NCBI GenBank assembly: GCA_905181635.1
Contig: CAJIYM010000005.1
Span: forward strand, 77,568 to 141,567
Direction of reading: 5' to 3'
Source: an uncultured Flavobacteriales bacterium
GTDB lineage: Bacteria; Bacteroidota; Bacteroidia; Flavobacteriales; BACL11
Length of the DNA: 64,000 bases
Position 1 is the first letter of the stretch; the number at the start of each line of letters is the position of its first letter. The notes beneath the pieces were generated by a model, which worked only from the letters and a program-made list of their open reading frames with translations, had not been told where the DNA came from and ran no database searches. This document shows, piece after piece, positions 10,220-20,656 of this stretch. The translations under genes and the position numbers were made by a program.

Positions 10220-10963
10220 TTGAAATTCGGAATCAAAACTAAAGGTACTTTGCAAATACAGAAGATTGCGCTTATAACAGGTACCGGAGGGGGTATTGGC
10301 AAGGCTACAGCTGAACTTTTGTTAAAAGAAGGCTATCTTGTTTTCGGATATTCTCGAACAAATAAAATTAACCACACTAATTTTAATTTTACAACAATTG
10401 ACTTAAGCAACATTACACAAGTTAATAATTTAGTTTTACCTTTTGTCACCTCTAATAATGTGATACTTATAAATAATGCAGCCACTATTGGGAGTATAGC
10501 TCCTTTTGATAAAAAAGAGATTAGCGATATAATAAATGAGTATAACTTAAACATAGTTAGCCCAACCCTAATGTGTAAAAAATTTATTACTACATATCAT
10601 GATCAAAAAAAACTAATTATTAATATCGGTTCTGGAGCAGCTAACAGCCCTATTCCATCATGGAGCACCTATTGCGCGACTAAAGCCGCACTCGATATGC
10701 TTACCAAGGTTATTGCAGAAGAAAATCATAAAAACTTAAAAGTATTCTCTGTTCATCCAGGAATAGTAGATACTAATATGCAAAAAACTATAAGGGAAAC
10801 CAGCAGGGATTTATTCCCATTATTAAGTAAATTTACAGCATATAATTCCAAAAATGAACTAGAAACAACCACTATTGCCGCTAAAAAGATCCATTATATT
10901 ATACTAAATTCTAACCAATTTATCAAAAGTATACTCTCAATTCGTGATGTTGATTTAAAATAG
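10220..10963 (+). CDS. SDR family oxidoreductase
   Basis: TGTGGGIGKAT cofactor motif, NNAA, YCATKAALD active site. Start uncertain: no in-frame ATG before the Rossmann motif; TTG at 10220 or 10250. Confidence 0.88.
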   Translation: MKFGIKTKGTLQIQKIALITGTGGGIGKATAELLLKEGYLVFGYSRTNKINHTNFNFTTIDLSNITQVNNLVLPFVTSNNVILINNAATIGSIAPFDKKEISDIINEYNLNIVSPTLMCKKFITTYHDQKKLIINIGSGAANSPIPSWSTYCATKAALDMLTKVIAEENHKNLKVFSVHPGIVDTNMQKTIRETSRDLFPLLSKFTAYNSKNELETTTIAAKKIHYIILNSNQFIKSILSIRDVDLK

Positions 10964-11218
10964 CTCATTTATCTTATTTTTACTACAATTAAATACTTTA
11001 ATCGCTGAAATTCAACGAATTATATTGTATTGTAATTTTTAACAAGTTAATGTTTACAACCATAGGCATAACAATATATAATTTATATATAATTAATACC
11101 TAAAACATTATATATCAAACATTTAAATATACAACAATTTATTAAAAAAACAAATTGTCTAAAAAGCTTATTCTAAAAGAAGAATTGGTAAAACATTCAA
11201 AACAAATCAATTATGTTC

Positions 11219-11226
11219 TAAGTTTG
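11219..11226 (+). promoter_or_regulatory. -7 element upstream of first small membrane protein
   Basis: TAAGTTTG. Confidence 0.5.
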
Positions 11227-11256
11227 GCATCAGTATTAACTAAATTATTTTAAATT

Positions 11257-11484
11257 ATGGACAATGTATTTAAGTATTTCAATGGCTTTTTTAAAGGCTT
11301 AACAGGTTTAATCATGACAGTTTTAGGTCTAGGTGTAGCGGTAGAAATCCTTTTTGGAGGAGGAGCTTTGTTTGGGATTAGTGTTATTGAAAACGTTATG
11401 GGAGTTGTTAACGGTCTTGGTAATGCAGGATTTGGAGGTTTAATTGCCTTATTAGTTTTATTCTCTCTTTTAACAGCTAAGTAA
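11257..11484 (+). CDS. Small membrane protein, paralog of 11575..11793
   Basis: 75 aa, two hydrophobic segments, own TAnnTTTG element upstream. Confidence 0.65.
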   Translation: MDNVFKYFNGFFKGLTGLIMTVLGLGVAVEILFGGGALFGISVIENVMGVVNGLGNAGFGGLIALLVLFSLLTAK

Positions 11485-11503
11485 GAATAATTAGATGAAT
11501 AAT

Positions 11504-11535
11504 AAAATAGCCCTACCTAACCGTAGGGCTATTTT
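11504..11535 (+). terminator. Perfect hairpin terminator between the two small membrane protein genes
   Basis: AAAATAGCCCTAC-ctaacc-GTAGGGCTATTTT, 13 bp perfect stem. Confidence 0.9.
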
Positions 11536-11547
11536 ACTTTAAAAACT

Positions 11548-11555
11548 TATATTTG
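11548..11555 (+). promoter_or_regulatory. -7 element upstream of second small membrane protein
   Basis: TATATTTG. Confidence 0.55.
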
Positions 11556-11574
11556 ACCATATCAAAAAAATAAG

Positions 11575-11793
11575 ATGAAAAAATTATTTACAAAAATAAA
11601 TCAAAGCATAATTGACTTTACTTCTACCGCACTTACCTTTTTATGTTTAGGAGTTATTATTCAACTTCTTTTAGGTGAAAATATATTAGGATGGGATCCT
11701 GTTGGAAATATCCAGAAGGCAGGTCCTTCTTTTATTGGAGTTATTGCACTTGTTGTACTTTACTTGTTATTTATTAAAAAGAAAGCGGAGTAG
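11575..11793 (+). CDS. Small membrane protein, paralog of 11257..11484
   Basis: 72 aa; shared pattern LGxxVxxxxLxG...FxGxIALxVLxxL; own TATATTTG element at 11548. Confidence 0.65.
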   Translation: MKKLFTKINQSIIDFTSTALTFLCLGVIIQLLLGENILGWDPVGNIQKAGPSFIGVIALVVLYLLFIKKKAE

Positions 11794-11794
11794 C

Positions 11795-14563
11795 CTAATG
11801 GGCCTCAAGCCAATTTACTCCCTCACCAATATCCACTGTTAAGGGAACTTCTAGAGTTACTGCTTGCTCCATTTTTTCTTTTACTAAAGCCTTTAAGTCT
11901 TCTGCCTCGTCTTTATGCATATCAAAAACCAACTCATCATGTACTTGCAGTAACATTTTTGATTGCATTCCTCTCCTGTCCATCTCTGCTTGTACATCAA
12001 TCATTGCTTTTTTTACAATATCAGCTGCAGAACCTTGTATTGGTGCATTAATTGCATTTCGTTCCGCTCCTGCACGCATTACTGCATTTCTAGAATTAAT
12101 ATCCCTTAAGTATCTTCTTCTTCCCATTAATGTTTCAACATATTCCTTTTTCCTAGCTTGCGCAATTGACCAATCCATATACTCTTTTACCTTAGGGAAT
12201 TCTTCAAAATAGTTGTCAATTATCTCATTAGCTTCTGATCTAGAAACACCAATATTTTGTGATAATCCAAAAGCCGAAATCCCATAAATAATCCCAAAAT
12301 TAACAGATTTGGCATTTGAGCGCATAGTTCTATCTACTTCTTCAACAGGAACTTTATATACCTTAGCTGCAGTAGCAGAATGAATATCGACTCCATTATT
12401 AAAAGCGGTAAGCATACCTTGATCCTTACTTAAAGAAGCCATAATTCTCAATTCAATCTGAGAGTAATCAGCTGCCATTAAAATATGATTTTTATCTTTG
12501 GGAATAAATGCTTCACGCACTTTCATACCCCTCTTAGTTCGTATTGGAATATTCTGCAAATTAGGATTTGCGGACGACAAACGACCTGTAGCGGCAACTG
12601 ACTGATTAAAAGTTGTATGTATTCTATTCGTATCCTTATTCACCAATAAAGGTAAAGCATCAACATAAGTAGAAACTAATTTCTTAGTAGCTCTAAATGT
12701 TAAAATAGCGTCAATAATAGGATGCTCATCTTTTAATTTAAGCAAAGTTTCTTCAGATGTAGAATACTGCCCAGATTTTGTTTTTTTAGGTTTCTTAGTT
12801 AGCACCATTTTTTCAAACAATATTTCTCCAAGTTGTTTTGGTGAGGCAATATTAAATTTCTGCTCTGCTAGCTCATGTATTAAGTCAGTTAGTATTATTA
12901 ATTCTTCATTAAGCTCCTTACTATACCTCGCTAACATATGTACATCAAGAGCAATGCCCTCATTCTCTATCTTTGCCAACACAACACTCAATGGCATTTC
13001 AATAGTTTCAAATAAAGTTAGTACCCCAACCTGATGCATTTCTTTCTTTAAAATATCATATAACTGAAAAATAATACTCGCTCTTTCAGATGCAAAATCA
13101 ACAATATTGGATGGATCTAAAGATGAAAAGAATATCTTATTTTTACCTTTTCCTAATACATCTCCTTCATCAAGTATACTTTTGCCTAAATAATTTTCGG
13201 CAACTAACTCAAGGCTATGCCGCATATCTGGATGAAGTAAATAATGAGACACTTCCACATCAAACAAATTACCTGTAATTACTAAACCCTTGCTATAAAG
13301 TACTTTTACAGCAAACTTTAAATCAAAACCTATCTTTTCAATATTTTTATTTTCAAAAATAATCTTAAATGTCGATAAATTTTTTGTTAAAAAGGGAATG
13401 TAGAAGCCTTCACTATTGTTACAAACAAAACTAATACCAACTAACTTAGTCGTTAAAGCGTCTTTAGTGTCCGTAATTAATTGAAAAGCAAATCTTCCAG
13501 ATTCAGAAATAGTATTTACTAAACTGATTAACTTATTTTCCTGCGTAATTAATTTATAATTACTTATTAAAACTTCTTTTTCATCAATCTTTAATTGCTT
13601 ATCGAACAAATTAAACTGACTGTTAGTATTAAGTTCTATTTCTAACTTAAGGGAAGGTTTTTTTACTGCTTGCTTTTGGGCTGGAGAATTACCTAATATT
13701 CTTTGTAATAAATTTCTGAATTCTAATTCTTCAAATAAATCTGTAATTTTTTGTTCGTCTTTAGGAGTCAAAAGCATATCCTCCACATTAAAATGAATAG
13801 GTACATCCGTAATAATAGTAACTAATTTTTTACAAAGAAGTCCTATTTTTTCTGATGCTTCAACATTCTCTTTCATTTTTCCTTTTAGCTCACCTGAATT
13901 CGCAAAAAGCCCTTCCATTGAATCGTATTGCTTAATAAATTTCTGAGCCGACTTTTTACCTACACCTGGAATCCCAGGTATATTATCAGCTGAATCCCCC
14001 ATCATTCCTAAGTAATCAATCACCTGATCGACCCTTTGAATTTCAAACTTTTCCAATACTTCAGGGATTCCCCAAATTGTAGTAGGCTGCCATTTATTAC
14101 CAGGCCTATACATAAAAATATTATCTGAAACTAACTGAGCAAAATCCTTATCAGAAGTCATCATATAAGTTTGAAAGCCTTTTTTTTCGGCTTTTTTTGC
14201 TAATGTACCAATTACATCATCTGCCTCAAAACCATCTGCAAATAACTTAGGAATGTTATAAGCTTCTAATAACTTATCAATATATGGGAGAGCATCACGC
14301 AAGCCGTCAGGCATTGCTTCTCTATGAGCCTTATAAGCCGGAAATTCGATATGTCGTTCAGTTGGTTTTTTTGTATCAAAAACAACTGCTATATGAGTCG
14401 GATTTTCCTTTTTAATAACTTCATTTAAGGTGTTTACAAATCCAAAAACAGCAGAGGTATCCAGCCCTTTTGAATTTATTCTTGGGTTCTTAGCAAATGC
14501 AAAATATGCTCTATAAATTAAGGCAAATGCATCTAAAAGGAAGAGTTTTTTTTCAGCTTTCAT
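11795..14563 (-). CDS. polA: DNA polymerase I
   Basis: 922 aa; 5' nuclease motifs, polymerase motifs DYSQIELR, RSNAKSVNFGIIYG, QVHDELVF. Confidence 0.97.
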   Translation of the reverse strand: MKAEKKLFLLDAFALIYRAYFAFAKNPRINSKGLDTSAVFGFVNTLNEVIKKENPTHIAVVFDTKKPTERHIEFPAYKAHREAMPDGLRDALPYIDKLLEAYNIPKLFADGFEADDVIGTLAKKAEKKGFQTYMMTSDKDFAQLVSDNIFMYRPGNKWQPTTIWGIPEVLEKFEIQRVDQVIDYLGMMGDSADNIPGIPGVGKKSAQKFIKQYDSMEGLFANSGELKGKMKENVEASEKIGLLCKKLVTIITDVPIHFNVEDMLLTPKDEQKITDLFEELEFRNLLQRILGNSPAQKQAVKKPSLKLEIELNTNSQFNLFDKQLKIDEKEVLISNYKLITQENKLISLVNTISESGRFAFQLITDTKDALTTKLVGISFVCNNSEGFYIPFLTKNLSTFKIIFENKNIEKIGFDLKFAVKVLYSKGLVITGNLFDVEVSHYLLHPDMRHSLELVAENYLGKSILDEGDVLGKGKNKIFFSSLDPSNIVDFASERASIIFQLYDILKKEMHQVGVLTLFETIEMPLSVVLAKIENEGIALDVHMLARYSKELNEELIILTDLIHELAEQKFNIASPKQLGEILFEKMVLTKKPKKTKSGQYSTSEETLLKLKDEHPIIDAILTFRATKKLVSTYVDALPLLVNKDTNRIHTTFNQSVAATGRLSSANPNLQNIPIRTKRGMKVREAFIPKDKNHILMAADYSQIELRIMASLSKDQGMLTAFNNGVDIHSATAAKVYKVPVEEVDRTMRSNAKSVNFGIIYGISAFGLSQNIGVSRSEANEIIDNYFEEFPKVKEYMDWSIAQARKKEYVETLMGRRRYLRDINSRNAVMRAGAERNAINAPIQGSAADIVKKAMIDVQAEMDRRGMQSKMLLQVHDELVFDMHKDEAEDLKALVKEKMEQAVTLEVPLTVDIGEGVNWLEAH

Positions 14564-14568
14564 ATTCT

Positions 14569-14576
14569 CAAAAATA
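14569..14576 (-). promoter_or_regulatory. -7 element 5 nt from the polA start codon
   Basis: TATTTTTG on minus strand. Confidence 0.55.
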
Positions 14577-14635
14577 CAATTTTATAGTTGAATCAATTTG
14601 TAATTCACTACTTTTATTGCGTTAATTTTAGGCCT

Positions 14636-15307
14636 ATGAATACAACAGAGAAAAAGAAAATTCTTTCAACATTATTTATTCCACTCCTCTTTTTACTGAT
14701 GATGTGGTTGGTAAAAATTATTGAAGTGAATTTCCAAATCAACTTTATTCGTTATGGTGTTTTTCCTAAAACAATTGATGGCTTAAAAGGCATATTATTT
14801 TCTCCATTTATTCACAAGGATTTTACCCACTTAATAAACAATAGCTACCCAATTGTTATTCTGGGTGGAATGTTATTTGCTATTTATCGCAAAATTGCAA
14901 CACAACTTTTTATTTGGCTGTATTTTATTGCAGGCTTCTGGCTTTGGGTTATAGGGCGTCCATCATTTCACATTGGGGCTAGTGGACTTATTTATGCGTT
15001 AGCATCATTTTTATTAGTAAGTGGAATCATTCGTAAGAATCCAAGATTAACAGCGGTTTCCATGTTAGTTATTTTCCTTTACGGATCTATGATATGGGGA
15101 TTGCTACCAACAAATGAATCAATTTCTTGGGAAGGACATTTTGCTGGATTTATAGCTGGAATTTTAGTAGCTATCTTTTACAAGAATGAAGGCCCAAAGC
15201 CTAAAAAATATCAATGGGAAATTGATGAAGAGATAGAAGAAAAATTATTGAAAAAAGATATCAAAAGATTTCACTATACAATAAAAGAAAGAGATCAGCC
15301 TAATTAA
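14636..15307 (+). CDS. Rhomboid family intramembrane serine protease
   Basis: Catalytic GASG (FHIGASGLIYALAS) and His (WEGHFAGFIAG); ATG at 14636 preferred over the ORF-track start at 14588. Confidence 0.9.
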   Translation: MNTTEKKKILSTLFIPLLFLLMMWLVKIIEVNFQINFIRYGVFPKTIDGLKGILFSPFIHKDFTHLINNSYPIVILGGMLFAIYRKIATQLFIWLYFIAGFWLWVIGRPSFHIGASGLIYALASFLLVSGIIRKNPRLTAVSMLVIFLYGSMIWGLLPTNESISWEGHFAGFIAGILVAIFYKNEGPKPKKYQWEIDEEIEEKLLKKDIKRFHYTIKERDQPN

Positions 15308-15558
15308 ATTTTATGTTTAAATATACCAAGATTAGATGCGAACCATGTTCTTTCATGAAAATAATAAAATATCAATTTTGCAACTCTATCAACAGCAACC
15401 AGCCAACCAACTGAACTTTTATCAATGGGTTCGAATCCAAAATAGGGTGGTAAAGTTGACAATATAAAAAATGTTATTGTCATAGCCAACAAATTCCAAG
15501 TTATAGCCTTGAAAAAATGTCTTCTTTTACTGATTGTAAGCTTATTCATTTTTTTCAT
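15304..15558 (-). CDS. DUF2061 family membrane protein
   Basis: RHFFKAITWNLLAMTITFFI...ERTWF pattern; 4-bp convergent overlap with the rhomboid gene. Confidence 0.82.
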   Translation of the reverse strand: MKKMNKLTISKRRHFFKAITWNLLAMTITFFILSTLPPYFGFEPIDKSSVGWLVAVDRVAKLIFYYFHERTWFASNLGIFKHKI

Positions 15559-15638
15559 TTTCTTATTACAAATATACTATAATATCTGACTAAAAATACA
15601 TGCTTGTATTTGAGTGAAAAGATGTATTTTCGCTGTTT

Positions 15639-17429
15639 ATGAAGAAAATTAGAAATTTTTGCATTATTGCACACATTGACCATGGTAAATCAACTTTGGC
15701 CGATCGACTTTTAGAGTTTACTGGAGCTGTAACGGAAAGAGAGGCTGAAGCGCAATTACTGGACAGTATGGACCTTGAAAAAGAAAGAGGGATTACAATT
15801 AAAAGTCACGCTATACAAATGGAGTACTGTTACAAAGGTGAGAATTATATTCTGAACTTAATTGACACTCCTGGACATGTTGATTTCTCATATGAAGTTT
15901 CTCGTTCAATTGCTGCATGTGAAGGTGCGTTATTAATTGTTGATGCAGCTCAAGGAATTCAGGCACAAACAATTTCTAATCTTTACTTGGCTTTAGAGCA
16001 TGATCTGGAGATTATACCAGTATTAAATAAAATTGATTTACCTTCAGCTGATCCAGAAGTGGTGAAAGATCAAATTATTGATTTGATTGGCTGTGAGGAT
16101 GAAGATATTATTCCTGCAAGTGCTAAAACTGGAGTTGGAATTGAGAAAATATTAGCTGCTATTGTAGAAAGAGTTCCTCAACCCAAAGGAGATGTAAATG
16201 CCCCATTACAGGCTATGATTTTTGATTCTGTTTACAATACCTTTAGAGGTATTGAGGCTTATTTTAAAATCATTAATGGTGAAATTAAAAAAGGTCAAAA
16301 AGTAAAATTTATGGCAACCGATATGGAGTATCATGCAGATGAAATTGGAGCTTTAAGACTTAAGCAATTTCCCAAAAAATCAATGCAAGCGGGTGAAGTT
16401 GGGTATATTATATCAGGGATAAAAAATGCAAAAGAAGTAAAAGTAGGAGATACAATTACTACTGCTGAAAATCCTGCATCTGAAGCGGTAAAAGGATTTG
16501 AAGAAGTAAAGCCCATGGTATTTGCGGGAATATATCCTGTAGATACAGAGGATTTTGAAGAGTTAAGAAATTCAATGGATAAATTACAATTGAATGATGC
16601 CTCCCTAACTTATGCTCCTGAATCATCAGTTGCACTAGGATTTGGATTTAGATGTGGGTTCTTAGGGATGCTTCATATGGAAATTGTTCAAGAAAGATTA
16701 GAGCGTGAATTCAATATGACTGTGATTACTACCGTTCCTAATGTGTCTTATTACGCATACACGAGGGCAGGTAAAAAATTAGAAATTCATAATCCTTCCG
16801 ACTATCCTGATCCAAGTATTTTAGAGAGTGTCGAAGAACCTTTTATAAGAGCGCAAATAATTACAAAAGCTGATTTTATTGGTCCTGTAATGACCCTCTG
16901 TATTGCTAAAAGAGGGGAATTAATAAATCAAGTTTATTTAACAACCGACAGAGTTGAACTTACTTTTGAAATACCATTGGGTGAAATTGTATTTGACTTT
17001 TATGATAAATTAAAATCAGTTTCCAAAGGATATGCTTCATTTGATTATTACCCAATTGAGTACAGAACTTCAATATTAGCAAAACTTGATATTCTATTAA
17101 ATGGCGATCCTGTTGATGCGCTTTCAGCTCTAGTACATAAAGCCAATTCCTATGCTTTAGGAAAAAAATTATGTGCTAAACTAAAAGAACTAATCCCAAG
17201 ACAACAATTTGATATAGCCATTCAATCGGCAATTGGTTCTAAAATTATTGCTAGGGAAACAGTTAAAGCACTAAGAAAAGATGTAACCGCAAAATGTTAT
17301 GGGGGTGATATTTCAAGAAAAAGAAAGCTGTTAGAAAAACAGAAAAAAGGAAAGAAAAGAATGAGACAAGTAGGTAATGTTGAAATTCCACAAAATGCTT
17401 TTATGGCTGTATTAAAACTAGATGATTAA
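15639..17429 (+). CDS. lepA: Elongation factor 4 (LepA)
   Basis: [18 protein letters not shown]1 motif and LepA C-terminus [21 protein letters not shown]. Confidence 0.98.
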   Translation: MKKIRNFCIIAHIDHGKSTLADRLLEFTGAVTEREAEAQLLDSMDLEKERGITIKSHAIQMEYCYKGENYILNLIDTPGHVDFSYEVSRSIAACEGALLIVDAAQGIQAQTISNLYLALEHDLEIIPVLNKIDLPSADPEVVKDQIIDLIGCEDEDIIPASAKTGVGIEKILAAIVERVPQPKGDVNAPLQAMIFDSVYNTFRGIEAYFKIINGEIKKGQKVKFMATDMEYHADEIGALRLKQFPKKSMQAGEVGYIISGIKNAKEVKVGDTITTAENPASEAVKGFEEVKPMVFAGIYPVDTEDFEELRNSMDKLQLNDASLTYAPESSVALGFGFRCGFLGMLHMEIVQERLEREFNMTVITTVPNVSYYAYTRAGKKLEIHNPSDYPDPSILESVEEPFIRAQIITKADFIGPVMTLCIAKRGELINQVYLTTDRVELTFEIPLGEIVFDFYDKLKSVSKGYASFDYYPIEYRTSILAKLDILLNGDPVDALSALVHKANSYALGKKLCAKLKELIPRQQFDIAIQSAIGSKIIARETVKALRKDVTAKCYGGDISRKRKLLEKQKKGKKRMRQVGNVEIPQNAFMAVLKLDD

Positions 17430-17439
17430 ACTATAAATT

Positions 17440-18189
17440 ATGGGAAGAGCATTTGAGTTCAGGAAAGCTAGAAAAATGAAAAGATGGTCAAAAATGGCCA
17501 AGACTTTTACCCGAATAGGTAAGGATATTGTTATGGCTGTAAAGGATGGAGGGCCTGATGCTGACACAAATTCTAGACTAAGACAAATAATGCAGAATGC
17601 TAAGGCAGCCAATATGCCAAAGGACAATGTATTGCGTGCTATAAAAAAAGCTAGTAGTAAGGATACGGCTAACTATGAAGCAATGTCATTGGAGGGGTAT
17701 GCCGTACACGGTGTTGCTATTTTTGTTGATTGTGCTAGTAATAATAATAATCGTACAGTAGCGGATGTTCGTTCTTGTTTTAGCAAGTGTGATGGGGCCA
17801 TGGGAATAAATGGTTCGTTAGAATTTATCTTTGATAGAAAAGGGGTTTTTACAATTGACCCTGAAAATATAAACATGGATGTTGAGGAATTAGAAATGGA
17901 ACTTATTGATGGTGGTTTGGAAGAGTTAGAAGTTGATGAGGAAGCTATAACTATTTATTGTGAGTATACTAACTTTAACAATATGCAAATGAAATTAGAG
18001 GAAATTGGTGTTGAAATTATAAACTCTGATCTACAAAGAATTCCAAATAATGTTAAAAACATAAATGTAGAGCAATCAGAAAAAGTATTAAAGTTATTAG
18101 ATTTACTGGAAGAAAATGATGATGTCCAACAAGTATTTCATAACATGGAACTGACTGAGGAAATCCTAATAGCTATGGATAGCGAATAA
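17440..18189 (+). CDS. YebC/PmpR family protein
   Basis: MGRAFEFRKARKMKRWSKMAKTFTRIGKDI N-terminus; DNVLRAIKKA. Confidence 0.95.
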   Translation: MGRAFEFRKARKMKRWSKMAKTFTRIGKDIVMAVKDGGPDADTNSRLRQIMQNAKAANMPKDNVLRAIKKASSKDTANYEAMSLEGYAVHGVAIFVDCASNNNNRTVADVRSCFSKCDGAMGINGSLEFIFDRKGVFTIDPENINMDVEELEMELIDGGLEELEVDEEAITIYCEYTNFNNMQMKLEEIGVEIINSDLQRIPNNVKNINVEQSEKVLKLLDLLEENDDVQQVFHNMELTEEILIAMDSE

Positions 18190-18198
18190 AATTATAGA

Positions 18199-19470
18199 AT
18201 GAACGTATTAATACTAGGAAGCGGGGGAAGAGAACATGCATTTGCATGGAAAATTGCAAAAAGCAGTTCATGTAATCAATTATTTATTGCTCCAGGTAAT
18301 TCAGGTACAGCTCAAGTTGGAATCAATATTAATATTGAGATAAATAATTTTCAGAGTATAAAGGAGTTTGTGCTAACTGAGAATATTGAGCTAGTTTTAG
18401 TAGGGCCTGAAGATCCATTAGTAAATGGCATCTATAACTTCTTCAAAGAAGATAAAGAGTTAAAAGGTATCTCTTTAATCGGCCCCTCAAAAGAAGGGGC
18501 CCTATTAGAGGGAAGTAAACAGTTTGCAAAAGAATTTATGTTCAGACACGATATCCCAACAGCAAGATATCGAGCCTTTACTAAAGATAATTTAGCAGAA
18601 GGATATAATTTCTTGGAAAGCCTCGAAGCTCCTTATGTCTTAAAAGCAGATGGTTTGGCGGCAGGCAAAGGAGTTCTAATTTTAAATGATCTACAAAAGG
18701 CGAAAGAGGAATTAAAAGCTATGTTGAAAGACGCTAAATTTGGATCTGCATCATCAACAGTAGTAATTGAGGAATTTCTAGAAGGAATTGAACTTTCAGT
18801 ATTTGTTTTAACAGATGGTGATTCTTATAAAATTCTTCCTTCAGCAAAAGACTATAAACGTATTGGTGAAGGTAATACTGGTTTAAATACTGGAGGGATG
18901 GGTGCTGTTTCACCTGTACCATTTGCTGACAGATTCTACATCGAAAAAGTAGAACGAGAAATTATTAAACCAACAATAGAAGGGTTAAAAAAAGATAACA
19001 TTGAATACAACGGATTTATCTTTATTGGCCTAATAAATGTAAAGGGAGAGCCTAAGGTAATTGAATATAATGTGCGTATGGGAGACCCTGAAACGGAAGT
19101 TGTTATTCCTAGGATAAAATCAGATTTACTTAATCTTTTAAACGGAATTAAAGATGGAACTTTTAGTGAAAAGGACTTAGAAATAAGGGAAGAAGTAGCA
19201 ACAACAGTAATGCTGGTTTCAGGAGGTTATCCTGAAACTTATGAAAAAGGGAAAGAAATTTCAGGAATTAAAGAAGTAAGCGAAAGTATTGTATTCCATG
19301 CAGGAACAAAACAAGAGGGAGAAACAGTGAAGACTAGTGGGGGAAGAGTTATTGCTCTAACTTCATTCGGAGAAAATATGAAAGATGCGCTTAAAAAATC
19401 ATATGAAAGTGCAGAGAAAATAGATTTTGAAGGCAAATACTTTCGTAAAGATATTGGCTTTGATTTATAA
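18199..19470 (+). CDS. purD: Phosphoribosylamine--glycine ligase
   Basis: [22 protein letters not shown]-grasp [23 protein letters not shown]. Confidence 0.98.
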   Translation: MNVLILGSGGREHAFAWKIAKSSSCNQLFIAPGNSGTAQVGININIEINNFQSIKEFVLTENIELVLVGPEDPLVNGIYNFFKEDKELKGISLIGPSKEGALLEGSKQFAKEFMFRHDIPTARYRAFTKDNLAEGYNFLESLEAPYVLKADGLAAGKGVLILNDLQKAKEELKAMLKDAKFGSASSTVVIEEFLEGIELSVFVLTDGDSYKILPSAKDYKRIGEGNTGLNTGGMGAVSPVPFADRFYIEKVEREIIKPTIEGLKKDNIEYNGFIFIGLINVKGEPKVIEYNVRMGDPETEVVIPRIKSDLLNLLNGIKDGTFSEKDLEIREEVATTVMLVSGGYPETYEKGKEISGIKEVSESIVFHAGTKQEGETVKTSGGRVIALTSFGENMKDALKKSYESAEKIDFEGKYFRKDIGFDL

Positions 19471-19641
19471 TGAAGCGTGCTCCTCTCCATCTTTTCTATG
19501 CTTAAGCATTTTAGTAATCCATATCACTAAAAAAGCAAAGATGATAACAATATATAAATAGTTTATTGAATTTCCTACTGCCTCAACGCCACTAAAAATC
19601 AGACCAAAAAAATCTGCTATTGCATAAAATATTTTATTCAT
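19465..19641 (-). CDS. Small membrane protein, DUF6341-like (absent from the supplied ORF track)
   Basis: 58 aa translation [66 protein letters not shown] element upstream; position next to purD fits flavobacterial gene order as I recall it. Confidence 0.68.
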   Translation of the reverse strand: MNKIFYAIADFFGLIFSGVEAVGNSINYLYIVIIFAFLVIWITKMLKHRKDGEEHASL

Positions 19642-19665
19642 AATTTTTGTTTTAATTTACTGATG

Positions 19666-19673
19666 CAAATTTA
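19666..19673 (-). promoter_or_regulatory. -7 element upstream of the 58-aa DUF6341-like gene
   Basis: TAAATTTG on minus strand. Confidence 0.55.
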
Positions 19674-19692
19674 ACTATTTTTAGAGAATACA

Positions 19693-20625
19693 ATGTTTCT
19701 TAAACACCTTATAAATCCAAGGCCAACAATAATTATATCTTTCATTGTTTTTTGCATACTATTTACCTGTTTACCCTTACTTAACTCCTCTTTAGAGCTA
19801 ATCTTTTCACATCAGTTAATATCTCCTTTTTTTGTGTTTTTATGCGCACTACTTCTTCCAGCATTTAATGCTTTAGGGATCAATAATTTAGTATATGAAA
19901 AAAATGTTATTCGCAAAGACAACCTTGTACTTGGGTTTGTATTTATAATGCTTTGTAGCCCTTTTGTAAATGCTTTTTCAGAATCGATAATTTCTTTTTT
20001 TTTACTTTTTTTTTTAAATTTCATCTTGGAAACTTATCAAAAAGAACACCCATTTTCCCAAGTTTTTAACGCAGCCATTATCATCTCTATTTTAAGTTTT
20101 ATTTTTCCTAACTTACTCTTCCTTATTCTCCTTATTTTGATTAGTGGAATTAATTATAGTAATTTAAATTTGAGAAATTTATGCGTATCCTGTATCGGTC
20201 TTATTACTCCCTATCTCTTATACTTTGTCTACACTTTTTTATTTGATAAACCCTTTATTTCTCCAAATTTTGAAACACTAAAAATTATCAACCTTCCATA
20301 CATACATGAATTAAAAATATCAAAGATAATTTGGCTTAGTATATTAATTATTATCAGCTTAATTTCATTTATTGAACTTTTTCAATGGCTATACAAAAAA
20401 AGTATTCGCTCTAGAAAATCTTTTCTAATCATTTTCTTTTATTTTTTATTAAGTACATTACTAATTATTTTTGGGGGGCTCAAATCATGGTACTTTTTAA
20501 TGACTCCCTTGTGTGTAATAATTGGAAACTATTTCACATACACTAAGAATAAGAAAATTGGTAATTTTTTATTTTTACTTTTCATAATTTCTTCCGTCTA
20601 TTGTAGGTACTCGGTTATGTTATAA
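19693..20625 (+). CDS. DUF6427-like multipass membrane protein
   Basis: 310 aa, many hydrophobic segments, gene order purD-(small TM)-this; family name from memory. Confidence 0.65.
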   Translation: MFLKHLINPRPTIIISFIVFCILFTCLPLLNSSLELIFSHQLISPFFVFLCALLLPAFNALGINNLVYEKNVIRKDNLVLGFVFIMLCSPFVNAFSESIISFFLLFFLNFILETYQKEHPFSQVFNAAIIISILSFIFPNLLFLILLILISGINYSNLNLRNLCVSCIGLITPYLLYFVYTFLFDKPFISPNFETLKIINLPYIHELKISKIIWLSILIIISLISFIELFQWLYKKSIRSRKSFLIIFFYFLLSTLLIIFGGLKSWYFLMTPLCVIIGNYFTYTKNKKIGNFLFLLFIISSVYCRYSVML

Positions 20626-20656
20626 TGTGTAAATTTGTCAAATTAAAAATAATATT

